Shown piece by piece: positions 1 through 10,418 of a DNA stretch of 64,000 nt. A program made the position numbers and the translations under genes. Every line of letters starts with the position of its first letter. Positions within the stretch are counted from its first letter, which is position 1. The notes under the pieces were generated by a model. The model was given only the letters and a program-made list of their open reading frames with translations. It made no database searches and was not told the DNA's origin. Source of the DNA: Paralithodes platypus (lineage: Eukaryota > Arthropoda > Malacostraca > Decapoda > Lithodidae). The DNA lies in contig CM064571.1 in NCBI GenBank assembly GCA_032716605.1, positions 12,593,720-12,657,719 of the forward strand. The letters are read 5' to 3'.

Positions 1-1526
1 AAGATTTAATACAATAAAAAGATGCTTCAATACAGTTACTCTAAACAACAATAAACTCTTCACTCCTATTTGAAAGAAAGTGAAGTATAGTGCTACAGCA
101 TAGACCTGGAAACTTCTGAAGAAAGTCTGATGCTCATAAGATGCTCGTATCTTAAATTATATAAAGGCAGGAGGCAGGACACCACACGTGTAGACTGAAT
201 ACACTAAAAGATAGGACATATAATGTTAACTGACACGGGAATACTATAAATGCGCAACGGTAGTAATGCTCGACACTAAAAGAAGTACTTCCTCATCAAC
301 GAAACAGTCTGCTATGGTTGTGCGGCTCAGCAACAACCTAGACTAATAAATGCTGTGAATAATAATGCATACATATCAAAGAGCTTATATTAAATACTAA
401 CAAGTGTCTACTCAATTAATAATGTCTAGCTGGGATACTCTAGGTAAGGAACTGGGGTTGAGCAAGACAAGCTCGTAGCCTAGCGATGTCCTTAAGACTG
501 CATCCTTTAAGTTACGTTAATTGACTGGGGTGCTCTCTTGATAGATCCAGATCACAAGTATCTGGTTCTATCCTGGCGACCCTCAAAAGACAAGCAAAGA
601 GGCAGCAAAGTGTGGAACTGGAACAGGCCAAAGCCCTCAGTCAACACAATGCTGCACTCGCAAAAGATGCAGCCGAAAAGACAACCCAGGCTACCACAGG
701 ACCGGTCGAAGTCGTGTAGGTATAAGCTAACCATACACACATCGGAGACAACGACTACAGTTACCCTATCCCAGTCTAGCATTAAATAAAAGAGCAGAAA
801 CACTAAATCAATAATGGAGACACACACAGAGTTCTTAACCTCTACTAACTAAGAACCCTCAAACCTATTCTAAGTACATGTAAATATCTCAGAGGACGGT
901 GCATACAATACAATGGGCCGGCTATGGAAACCGTATGCAGAACCCAAGGGGACAAGTAATTGAATAAAGGTGAGGAGCAATGGAAAAGAAGAAGGTCAGA
1001 GAGAGAGACAGTGGTAAAGGGGGTGATCGGGAGAGAGTATGCACAGGGATGTTAGAAGCATGCGCGCCAAGCCTGTTCCTCGGGACCCTCATGCAGGAGG
1101 TTAGTTAGACAGGAGGCCGCAAGAGTGCGATGGTCGGCCAATCACGGGCCGAGACGTCACAAGGCACCAGGCCCCTAGGACGCGCCAGGATCCACCAGCC
1201 AATCAAAGGCGAGAGAAAGCCCGCGCGCGCGGGAAAACTCCTCCGAGCGAGGCAGCACACACATACACACGCACATATTACCACCTTGCTGCCTATATCT
1301 CTCTTTCTCCTTAACTCTACACAATGCATCTTATATTCTATTAATGATATAAAATACTTCCCGTTGTCACAGACGAAAACAAAGACCACCACTGAACTGT
1401 CTGTGACAATGCGAGTACTAGGAAAGAAAGAACAACATTCTCTGATAACTGTAGCCCATTTCGATGTCCCTGGCGAGCGCTAGTGGCTAACGAGAGGCGA
1501 TTCTGCCAACGCCGGTAGACGTCACA
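1..1526 (-). repeat. LTR of Gypsy-2a (element 3' LTR), truncated by window start
   Basis: Base 1 matches position 6433 of the LTR at 6146-7974, and similarity runs to the terminal GTCACA at 1521-1526. On the element strand the LTR begins TGTGACGTC. It is directly preceded (element sense) by a G-rich tract at 1527-1535 suited to be the polypurine tract. Short open frames here (538-789, 1130-1483) are incidental; they recur only because the LTR recurs. A CRE-like TGACGTCT (minus strand, near 1148-1160) and an inverted CCAAT box lie in what would be U3. Confidence 0.85.
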
Positions 1527-1848
1527 CCCCGCCCATGATATGGGACGCTCAAAATTATGCGAGCACCATATCTGACAAGGCAGAATGCCGACAAGACCCG
1601 CCACACCTAGCCACTCCACCAGAAATGAAATGCAAAGCTCAATCATAAATAAAACAACATATTAGCATAAAGAAAATCTTATAAACGCTCCCAAACATAA
1701 TCATATAATTTTAGACCGCAATGCTCCCTGAGCGAGCTTCACAGAGCCCAGCCTACTAAGTGAAAGACAGGTTCAACTTAGGACTTTAGCTATAACATTG
1801 GCAACTTACAATTAACTATCAAAAAGAAAGAGTTTTTATGTGATTTAT

Positions 1849-2741
1849 TTATTTAATTTTAATATTGTGTTTGACGGCTGCTCTAGAGGGGCAAGCCTGG
1901 TTTTTCTCCACTCTCAACACACACTGACTGAACGGTGAGGGTTCTCCTGCAAACATACCCTCCCGTGACAAACAATCAGCCAAAACATTATCAGTGCCCT
2001 TAACATGCCACACATCCAACTTGTGTTCTGGCAGCAAAACAACACCTGACACTGATAAACTGCCCAGTTCATCACAAGACTGGCACTTCTCTTCACTCTT
2101 TCCGGCAACGAGGCCTGCCAATAACCTTTCACTAGTTCTACCTTCGTGATGAGCGAGGCAGCCCCGAAGCGGTCTATGGTATCGTCAACTCTGGGTAATG
2201 GATAGGCATCTGTCAGGGATAATGCTTCCACACTCTTGCAATCACCATACACACGGATCTTGCCACTCAACTCAGGTTGCAAACTCACTGGCAACGACCA
2301 CTCACGATATCCCTTATCCCTCAGACCCTTTTTCCACATGTAGTCTAACTCTGCTTTCACGACAGACTGTTGAGCAGGATTTATACGGTAGGGAACTAAC
2401 TTGAGCCTTGCACTGTCTCCAGCCTCCATGTCGGATTCTACCCCGTACATCAGGCCTGGAGAAGCAACAAACATGCGGATGTACTGCCACAGCCTAGAAA
2501 ACAACATCTCTTGGCGCTCAGGAACAAGATGTTGCAACTTATCTCGAAGAACAACATGCCTAGTGCCCTCCCACAACCCAGCCGAGACCGCAGCTTCTAA
2601 ACTAAAGTCTCCCTCCTTCTCCACCTTCGTCCCTAGAACAGCCAGGTCATGAGAGGGACAATCAGTACCACCTGTGCAGTCACTCCCATAGTTCATAATT
2701 GCTAAGGCTTGCCCGCCGATACCGTACATGTGCACCCCCAC
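1849..2741 (-). pseudogene. Gypsy-2a RT remnant fused to RNase H tail
   Basis: The minus-strand frame 2741-1914 shows the N-terminal half of a Gypsy reverse transcriptase: a YRINPAQQ pre-RT motif, DAYPLPRVDDTIDR, and KVELVKGYWQ (motif A region, with the first catalytic Asp of the usual K-D-L pattern replaced by Glu). It runs to AVYQCQV and then jumps to the end of RNase H, seen in the other frame as WHVKGTDNVLADCLSR (about 1985-2025). The YLDD palm motif and nearly all of RNase H are therefore absent. The same junction occurs in the copy at 63305-64000, so the deletion belongs to the lineage and is not local. It cannot encode active RT. Confidence 0.7.
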
Positions 2742-2822
2742 ATTCCTTGCGACTACATCTGCCTGCGCAGCATCACCGGCTTCAGCGACATGGCCAGATA
2801 CAGTCGGTCTATGGTAGGGCTG

Positions 2823-3393
2823 TTACATTCGACTAGAGCAGCATTGGGAGGCTATGCGACGACCGGGCACATCCACTCCACAGCCAACCTCACCAATCTG
2901 CTCAATGTACTCATTCTGACCACCACCCTTGGCAGCCATGGGTCGACCCTGACCTGACAACCATGCCAAAGCCTCGTCGCCCACCTTGAACCACCGAAAC
3001 AACGAGGCTAACGGTCTCCTGACACTCAAGTGACCTGCCAGCGGAACATCGTGCACCGCATGTGTTGTGAGGCCTGGGTGCCCGGCACGACCAGTGGGGT
3101 ATGAACCGAGCTGGTGCTGGAGCGCTGCACACTGCTGCTCAGGCAGGTGCTCTAGCGCTTCCAGCCATCAGACTCGTGTCCCCCGCCCACTGTTCCGCCG
3201 AGACATGACAATCCCAACTCTCCTCCACCTGTGCCCCACTGCCCCCCTCTCCTTCTCCACCTTGGTCGCTGCAAACCAATGCAGGGACAGTAGGCTGCTC
3301 AGGTGGTTGCCTCACAAACTCCTTTAACAGGTTCACATGACATGTTTCCCCGTCCCCGTGTCCAATAGCCCCGTTCCCACAACTCTCCTCCAC
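2823..3393 (-). pseudogene. Gypsy-2a integrase C-terminal / linker remnant
   Basis: Minus strand 3393-3139 carries CHVNLLKEFVRQPPEQPTVP followed by an acidic linker, matching the end of the integrase and the linker before RT in Gypsy-1 (36400-36150). Further on, 3056-2823 contains HDVPLAGHLSVRRPLASLFR, which resembles the His pair of an integrase HHCC zinc domain spliced onto the pre-RT segment. No DDE core (SDQG..F, YHP) is visible, so integrase is lost. The arrangement looks recombined. Order relative to RT (integrase first) matches Gypsy-1. Confidence 0.55.
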
Positions 3394-3491
3394 CTGGGAA
3401 CCACTCTGTCATGGAGTGCCATCACGCCCAACCATGTCACTAGGGGTGACAGGTTCTGGGGCCACTCCGGAGCTCACCTCTGGGTCAAGTA

Positions 3492-4252
3492 CTAAGTCGC
3501 CAAGAAGAGCCGCTGGATTAAAATCACAAAACTACTCCCAACTTTAGCTTTCTCCTTCCGACCGTTCCTCCGCTGGTCTAGAGACTGAGGAATAGGCTGT
3601 GACACCTTAGATGCACGAGATCGGGTGACAACACACGCCCTCTGCTGTGATTGACACCTCTCGACCAACTCCTGCCCCTCCCTACTTACGTCGGCCGCCC
3701 TCTTGGCACCGACTAAGGGTGGAACCTCAGAAGCAGGTACCGCAAAGTCGTTGCCGAGAAGAAGGTCGACGCCCTCTACTGGCAGTTTCTCCACGATTCC
3801 ATCATCCAACTCTCGTGTCACACCATCAACCTCCAGCTCCACTCGAACCAACGGGTATGACCTTGTAGCATTAATACCCTGCACCACAACCACCCGTGCC
3901 GTGTTTATAGGTTTGCCTGTAAAGTTTTTCATCAGAGTCTGGGATGCACCTGTATCACGCAACAACTCCAACCCATGCTTGCAACCAGCCCAACTCACGC
4001 AGCCACGCCCTCTATGGTCGCAAAATGCATCGCGGACAGGTTTCGAGCCTTCCGGACACTCCTTCACTGGCTGTGCCCCCGCATCTGACATATCACCCCG
4101 GGTAAATGCAGAAGACCTCGGAGACACCCCAATGTTGCTAGCCAAAGACACGACTGCAGTAGGAACGTGCGAAATGCCCCTTGTTATGACACTTAAAACA
4201 CTCTACTTCACCCTTGGACTTCCCCTGAGGTGGGGAAGGGCCCTGACCTTTC
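3492..4252 (-). pseudogene. Gypsy-2a gag C-terminus and aspartic protease
   Basis: Reading minus from the MITE boundary, a zinc knuckle CFKCHNKGHFARSYC (one residue longer than CX2CX4HX4C) lies near 4160-4200. It is followed in one frame by the protease with active site LLRDTGASQTL (about 3935-3965), the flap-side segment and LLLGNDFAVP (about 3735-3765). Here gag end and protease are in one frame (4151-3492), whereas Gypsy-1 has a shift at the same place; this makes the Gypsy-1 shift look like damage. The frame ends at 3492 where the integrase should begin. Confidence 0.75.
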
Positions 4253-4855
4253 TTAACCCGGGAACTACGGGGAGACTCTTAAGAGTTCCCCCGGCGGACT
4301 GCGGGGAGACTCTTAAGAGTGAGTGAAAACAAAAATCAACTTTTGACATAGACAAAAAAAAAAAAAAAAAAAAAAAATTTGTTTGGCCCCTGGGCCATGC
4401 AAAATCTCAGTCCTCTACCTCCCCTCCTTCCCCACTTTCCTCCTCTCCTTCAGTTATCACCTATTTTCCCTGTTATTCCCTTATTCTGAGGTATATTTTC
4501 GTGCTAACATTAGAAATCCGGTCATCACTGATAGCAAGCGAATGCAAGAGAGAGAGAGAGAGTATCGATCGACTGTGTCTCAGTGGCCTTGGGGGAAATT
4601 GACGGGAAAGCAGCTTGCCTCACCCATACATTATACAACTCGCGGGCTATATCTCCGATTTTGACCATCCAAACGCTGTTTTCACTCGTTTTATTGTTGT
4701 TTCAGGTTAATACCTTTATAATCAACCCATAATAGGCGCGCTATGGGATATAATGCTATTAATGGTCCAATGAATATTTTAGTGACGGAAACACCTCAAA
4801 TACGTCAGCACAGGGGGACGTTTCCAATTACCCCAATGCGCACTTGTTAGGTTAA
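4253..4855 (+). mobile_element. TTAA-flanked MITE (family 1) inside Gypsy-2a gag
   Basis: 603 bp, bounded by TTAA at 4253-4256 and 4852-4855. It interrupts gag between the capsid part and the zinc knuckle; the uninterrupted counterpart in Gypsy-1 (about 38381-38412) reads straight across. One terminus begins TTAACCCGGGAACT and contains two direct copies of GGGGAGACTCTTAAGAGT; the other (reverse) begins TTAACCTAACAAGTGCGCA. It contains an A/T homopolymer and a GA run. No coding capacity. Same family as 46992-47577 and 57150-57787. Confidence 0.85.
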
Positions 4856-5909
4856 ACGGGACGGTTTTGGGTTTGTGATCAAAATTGGTATCATTGCTCT
4901 TACTCTCGTTATTAAATTGTGCATCACTGACTCGGGGGGGTGGAGTGTTGCGCCCCTTCGTAACACCCCGAAACTTCAACCTATATGTCTCTGGTTGTAA
5001 CTCGTACGCCCGCAGAACAGCTTCCTTCAGTACCTCATAATCGATGCAAGACTCCAAGGGCAACGCATCATATGCCTTGAGTCCTTTGCCAACCAACCTA
5101 GAGGAAACAAGGGCTGCCCACTTAACCTCGGGCCATTGGTGCTCCCGGCACTTCTTCTCAAAACACAGGAAAAACTCGGTGACACCCGACTCGTCAAATG
5201 CAGGGACTAACTTAAGAAGGTGCGATAAAGACTGATCAAGACCTCGATTCCCAGAACCGAGACGCTGCCCTGTCGACTCCACCCGAGACTTCTCAAGATC
5301 TCTGTCTGCAAAGTACTTCGTAGCCTCAACCTGAAGCTCAGCCTCCCGTATGGCCTTTCTCTCCTCAGCCTGAATCCTAGCCATCTCAAGCTGGTATTCC
5401 TGCTGCTTAGCCATCTTAGCCATCTCAAGCTGGAAGATCATATCTTGAGTTAAACCTTGAGGAGGAGGAGATGCAACAATTGGAGACCCACCCAGTGATC
5501 CACCCTGGTGCAAACCACGCTGCCAGTGACTATCGGCTTGCGGGACCGTACCCGGCTCCGGAGCCCGAGGGGGCGCCATGGTAGGAGTCGAGTGGAATGG
5601 GGGCTGGGCCGAAGGTGCCCCAGCTCCCGCTCCACCCGAAGCCCCACACACCCCACCGAGCACACAGGCCACCAGGTCACCTCTTTTCATGCTGCTAGTG
5701 CCCACATGCCCCATGACCGTGGCCAAACACTGGAGACGGTACCGATCAATCCCCGACAACCGGTCAACAGTAATAGGCATCTCCAGAAACTTCCTTGCAT
5801 CCTCCTCACTAGTTACTACTCTAATGCCTTCTTACAAACCCAGCTGCTGCACCTCAGAATCTGCTTCCCGTACTGTGCCCTCACTGTGCATTGATCCGTC
5901 GTTCGACAT
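4856..5909 (-). pseudogene. Gypsy-2a gag (N-terminal and capsid part)
   Basis: Start is placed at 5909 because the peptide MSNDGS matches the start of Gypsy-1 gag. An in-frame stop lies about 25 codons later (near 5833). The rest is open from about 5780 to 4856: an E/K-rich coiled-coil segment (QLEMAKMAKQQEYQLEMA) and a capsid segment LVPAFDESGVTEFF to ELQPETYRLKFRG. Compared with Gypsy-1 about 95 residues after YRLKFRGV are deleted. The reading frame is then cut by the MITE at 4855. A structural protein, not functional in this copy. Confidence 0.75.
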
Positions 5910-6130
5910 AGTGTCCACCGAAAATTCTCAACGTTTATATAAAAAGAAAAAGTACCTAAATTCTCATGTAGCACTATTCACTCAAAAAAAAATGCTCAAC
6001 GACAACTCAAGTGCTATACTACGTTGCCAAAAAAAAATCTGTGTCAAAAATATTCCTCAAAAAACAAATGTCCAAAAATCCTGCAATTATTTCTTAGTTC
6101 ATTTGGTATGACGACTAAGATAAGATACTA

Positions 6131-6143
6131 GGCAAGGTCGCCA
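6131..6143 (-). promoter_or_regulatory. primer-binding site of Gypsy-2a
   Basis: Two bases inside the LTR, the minus strand reads TGGCGACCTTGCC, the expected place and TGG start for tRNA priming. Gypsy-1 has TGGCGACCTTGCACAA in the same position, so the site is conserved between the two families. The tRNA identity was not assigned. Confidence 0.6.
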
Positions 6144-6145
6144 TT

Positions 6146-7974
6146 TGTTACGACCGGGTCTACGAATAAAACAAGGGCACTTAATGATTGGACTAGTAAT
6201 AGGGCACTATGCAACAACGGTACGCTAGATCCAAACCCTCGAACTTATATGCCGGCGAACAAAAACACCTATACCCTCCAGAATTAATCTGCGATAACGG
6301 GGTATCCTTAACTGGGCATAAATGTACCCTACTTCAGGCTAACCCCCACTGGTATAGCCTGATAACAAACAAGATGCAAGTTACGTTAAAATGCATAAAA
6401 GGAATCTATGGAAAGATCAATTAAATCACTGCAAGATTTAATACAATAAAAAGATGCTTCAATACAGTTACTCTAAACAACAATAAACTCTTCACTCCTA
6501 TCTGAAAGAAAGTGAAGTATAGTCCTACAGCATAGACCTGGAAACTTCTGAAGAAAGTCTGATGCTCATAAGATGCTCGTATCTTAAATTATATAAAGGC
6601 AGGAGGCAGGACACCAAATGTGTAGACTGAATACACTAAAAGATAGGACATATAATGTTAACTGACACGGGAATACTATAAATGCGCAACGGTAGTAATG
6701 CTCGACACTAAAAGAAGTACTTCCTCATCAACGAAACAGTCTGCTATGGTTGTGCGGCTCAGCAACAACCTAGACTAATAAATGCTGTGAATAATAATGC
6801 ATACATATCAAAGAGCTTATATTAAATACTAACAAGTGTCTACTCAATTAATAATGTCTAGCTGGGATACCCTAGGTAAGGAACTGGGGTTGAGCAAGAC
6901 AAGCTCGTAGCCTAGCGATGTCCTTAAGACTGCATCCTTTAAGTTACGTTAATTGACTGGGGTGCTCTCTTGATAGATCCAGATCACAAGTATCTGGTTC
7001 TATCCTGGCGACCCTCAAAAAGACAAGCAAAGAGGCAGCAAAGTGTGGAACTGGAACAGGCCAAAGCCCTCAGTCAACACAATGCTGCACTCGCAAAAGA
7101 TGCAGCCGAAAAGACAACCCAGGCTACCACAGGACCGGTCGAAGTCGTGTAGGTATAAGCTAACCATACACACATCGGAGACAACGACTACAGTTACCCT
7201 ATCCCAGTCTAGCATTAAATAAAAGAGCAGAAACACTAAATCAATAATGGAGACACACACGGAGCTCTTAACCTCTACTAACTAAGAACCCTCAAACCTA
7301 TTCTAAGTACATGTAAATATCTCAGAGGACGGCGCATACAATACAATGGCCCGGCTATGGAAACCGTATGCAGAACCCAAGGGGACAAGTAATTGAATAA
7401 AGGTGAGGAGCAATGGAAAAGAAGAAGGTCAGAGAGAGAGACAGTGGTAAAGGGGGTGATCGGGAGAGAGTATGCAAAGGGATGTTAGAAGCATGCGCGC
7501 CAAGCCTGTCCTGAGGAGGGCAGCTCCTCAGGACCCTCATGCAGGAGGTTAGTTACACAGGAGCCCACAAGGGCGCGATGGTCGGCCAATCACGGGCCGA
7601 GACTTCACAAGGCAGCAGGCCCCTAGGACGCGCCAGGATCCACTAGCCAAATAAAGGCGAGAGAAAGCCCGCGCGCACGGGAAAACTCCTCTGAGCGAGG
7701 CAGCACACACATACACACGCACATATTACCACCTCGCTGCCTATATCTCTCTTTCTCCTTAATTCTACACAATGCATCTTATATTCTATTAATGATATAA
7801 AATACTTCCCGTTGTCACAGACGAAAATAAAGACCACCACTGGACTGTCTGTGACAATGCAAGTACTAGGAAAGAAAGAACAACATTCTCTGATAACTGT
7901 GGCCCATTTCGATGTCCCTGGCGAGCGCTAGTGGCTAACGAGAGGCGATTCTGCCAACGCTGGTAGACGTCACA
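6146..7974 (-). repeat. LTR of Gypsy-2a (element 5' LTR), complete
   Basis: 1829 bp. In plus orientation it starts TGTTACGACC and ends GACGTCACA, giving TG...CA ends on both strands. It matches 1-1526 closely, including small indels such as an extra hairpin-like GAGGGCAGCTCCTC near 7513. No protein-coding frame within it is believable. Confidence 0.85.
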
Positions 7975-8080
7975 CCCTTAACAGGGTTGCCTGGAACGCC
8001 GCCATTAGGGCAAGAGACTGAAACTGCACGTATGTGTGGAACACTCAGTCTTAAAATTTGATGTATGTATGTATGTATAA
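7975..8080 (+). mobile_element. 3' end of an RTE-like LINE
   Basis: The frame reads LNRVAWNAAIRARD then stop, followed by a short 3' UTR and a (TGTA)n tail at 8060-8080. The same C-terminus and tail occur on the minus strand at 53427-53773. The Gypsy-2a LTR abuts it directly at 7974, so the LTR element probably inserted into this LINE. Confidence 0.7.
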
Positions 8081-10090
8081 ATTGAGTTTTGGAAGCATTA
8101 AATGTAACAAGGTTTTCTCTACCCTAATTGAAAATAGTAGCTAGATCAGAAGATAAGCATTCTATGGCTTCATTATGTTTACTTTTGAGGGACTGCTGGC
8201 TGGGGCGTTCTGGAAAACTAATTGAGTGGTGTAAAGTAGAGTCGTCTGCATATGAATGGATGGGACTAGATGTACAGTTGAGTAGATAATTTATGAAAAT
8301 TAGAAAGAGAATAGGAGATAGGACAGAACCCTAAGGAACACCGGAGTTGATAGGATGAGGAATTGAGCGATGGCCGTCTACAACCGCAGCTATGGAATGG
8401 CCGGAAAGGAAATTAGAGACAAAGGCACAGATAGAGGGACAGAAACCGAAGGAGGGCAGCTTGGAAATTAAAGATTTGTGACAGACTCTATCCAAGGCCT
8501 TCGATATGTCTAGTGCAACAGAAAAAGTCTCACCGAAGTCCCGAAAGTTGGATGACCAAGAGTTAGTAAGATATGAAAGAAGATCACCAGTAGAGCGACC
8601 CTTAAGGAATCCATACTGGCGATCTGAGAGCAGATTATGAGAAGAGAAATGCTTAAGAAATTTGGAAGCAAGAATAGTTTCAAAAAGTTTAGAGATACAA
8701 GAGATGAGAGCAATTGGACGATAGTTGGAGGGTTGAGAGTGGTCACCCCTCTTTGGGACAGGTTGAATGAGAGCAAACTTCCAGCAAGAAGGAAAGACGT
8801 TAGAGGAAAGACAGAGACGAAAGAGTTTGCCTAGGCAGGGGGTCAGCACGGAAGCACAGTTTTTCAGTACAACAGGAGGAACACCGTCCGGACCGTACGT
8901 CTTCTTAGTATTAAGCCCAGAGAGGGTAGAAAGTACATCTTTAGAAGAGATTAGGATATTAGGCATAAGTAAGAGAGAGGGGGGTGGAGAGGGAGGAATA
9001 GCACCGGAATCATCCAAGGTAGAGTTTCTGGCAAAAGTTTGAGCAGAGAGTTCAGCTTTGTCAGAGGAAGAAGTGATGGTTGTGCCATCAGAGTGGAAAA
9101 GTGGAGGGAAAGACGAGGAAGAAAAGTTGTTGGAGAGGTTTTTGGCTAGATGCAAGAAAGCCTGGGAAGAGCTAGAGTTGGATAGTTCAGTGCATTAATT
9201 ATTGATGAAAGAGTGCTTGGAAAGTTGAAGAACAGATTTGGCTTGATTGCGGGCAAAAACATAGGAAGAATGAGATTCTTGAGTTTTAAGGCGTCGGTAC
9301 CGTTTGAATGCTTCCTCCTTGTTGTGGACAGCAGTAGAACAAGCGTGAGTAAACCAAGATTTTTTTGCATTAGACTGAGAGAAAGAAAATGGAATGTACG
9401 CTTCCATGCCCGAGAGGATTACCTCGGTAATGCGTTCAGCACTCACCGTGGGTCCTCGGCCACGGAAGCAGAAGTCATTCCCATGGGAAATCAAAGAAGT
9501 ACTGCCAGAGAGCCTCCCAGTCGGCAGCGCCAAAGTCCCACAAGCGCCGCCGGCTGGGAGGATCGGATGCCCGTACTGAAGAGATAGGAGAGGTGAACGG
9601 AGATAAGTTTATGGTCAGAGGAGCCCAAAGGAGAGAAAAGATTGACAGTATAAGAAGAAGGGTTAGAAGTCAGAAATAAGTCAAGAATGTTGGGCCGATC
9701 TCCGAAGCTATCCGGGATATGGGTGGGTTGCTGGACCAGCTGCTCTAGGTCATTTATGATAGAAAAGACGTAGGCTTGTTTACCAGGTTTGTCAGTAGAG
9801 TGAGAGGAGAGCCATAGGCGGTGGTGAACGTTGAAATCTCCTAAGATGGAGATTTCAGAGAAGGGAGAGATAGATAGAATGTGTTCAACTTTAGAGTTTA
9901 GATAGTTGAAGAATTTGGGAAAGTCGGTAGAGTTAGGGAAATATTTAGTATGAGAATGACAGGATAGTTTGAGCCATAAAGTTGAAAATTCAGAGGAGTC
10001 GAAATCGGGAACACGAGAGCAAGTGAGTTTGTTGTGCACGTATGCACAACATCCACCATTGGCTTTGAAACTAGGATAGAGAAAGTAGGA

Positions 10091-10092
<2 letters not shown>
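8081..10092 (-). mobile_element. J-family LINE copy 1 (endonuclease plus RT), 3' truncated
   Basis: Read on the minus strand from about 10092: an endonuclease with [12 protein letters not shown] and a downstream SSDHKLISV catalytic motif (9600-10060), then RT from about 9400 with PKRGDHSQPSNYRPIALIS, LDISKALDRVCH and CAFVSNFLSGHSIAAVVDG. It stops at 8081, inside the palm/thumb boundary, so the C-terminus and tail are missing. Frameshifts separate the endonuclease and RT frames. Family: Jockey/CR1-like non-LTR retrotransposon by domain type; clade not settled. The 5' end runs into a TA array. Confidence 0.8.
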
Positions 10093-10182
<90 letters not shown>

Positions 10183-10240
10183 TGTATATGTATATATATA
10201 TACAGTATACTGTGTATATAAATACTGTATATATATTTCT
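10093..10240. repeat. TA dinucleotide array
   Basis: About 95 bases of perfect TA followed by TACTGTATA-type variants. Translation in any frame gives IYIY runs and is not coding. It sits between J copy 1 and the J tail at 10241, and may be the microsatellite 3' tail of that fragment. Confidence 0.95.
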
Positions 10241-10418
10241 ATGGGGATGAGGGAACAAAAAGTAAAACTGCCTGTGACGAGTGCCTCACCCAGAGTTAAA
10301 AGTGACAAGGCCAAAATCAAGGAATGTTCGAGCCAAAATGTCTGAACACACAGATTTTAGAAGCAATTTAAGTCATAGGATGAGGGAAAGATGGATTCAG
10401 GGAGAGTTCCAGAGCTCT
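10241..10418 (-). mobile_element. J-family LINE 3' tail fragment
   Basis: On the minus strand this gives the C-terminal codons of the J RT (ending CFKL..SRHFGSN-like in other copies, here frame-broken) and the conserved 3' UTR with CTGGGTGAGGCACTCGTCAC, then the TA array. It is adjacent to, but not continuous with, J copy 2 on the opposite strand. Confidence 0.7.

Larger units (their letters stand above)
1..7974 (-). mobile_element. Gypsy-2a, deleted Ty3/Gypsy LTR retrotransposon
   Basis: The element reads on the minus strand: LTR (6146-7974), primer site, gag, protease, an integrase tail, an RT remnant, RNase H tail, polypurine tract, then the second LTR (1-1526, whose outer 287 bases or so lie beyond the window). 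The two LTRs align end to end with few substitutions and small indels, so insertion is fairly recent. The interior is not autonomous: the capsid C-terminus, integrase core and RT catalytic region are missing, and a TTAA MITE splits gag. What remains (integrase tail upstream of RT) agrees with the unusual gene order of Gypsy-1 in this window. The target duplication cannot be checked because the left end is off the window. Confidence 0.85.

Noticed and set aside
538..1483. Open frames within the Gypsy-2 LTR
   Set aside because: They appear again only in the other LTR copy, change length through small indels and have no protein-like features.
10034..10345. Open frames of tyrosine/isoleucine repeats in TA arrays (also near 17400, 20820, 27770)
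   Set aside because: They are translations of TA dinucleotides on both strands and have no independent coding evidence.
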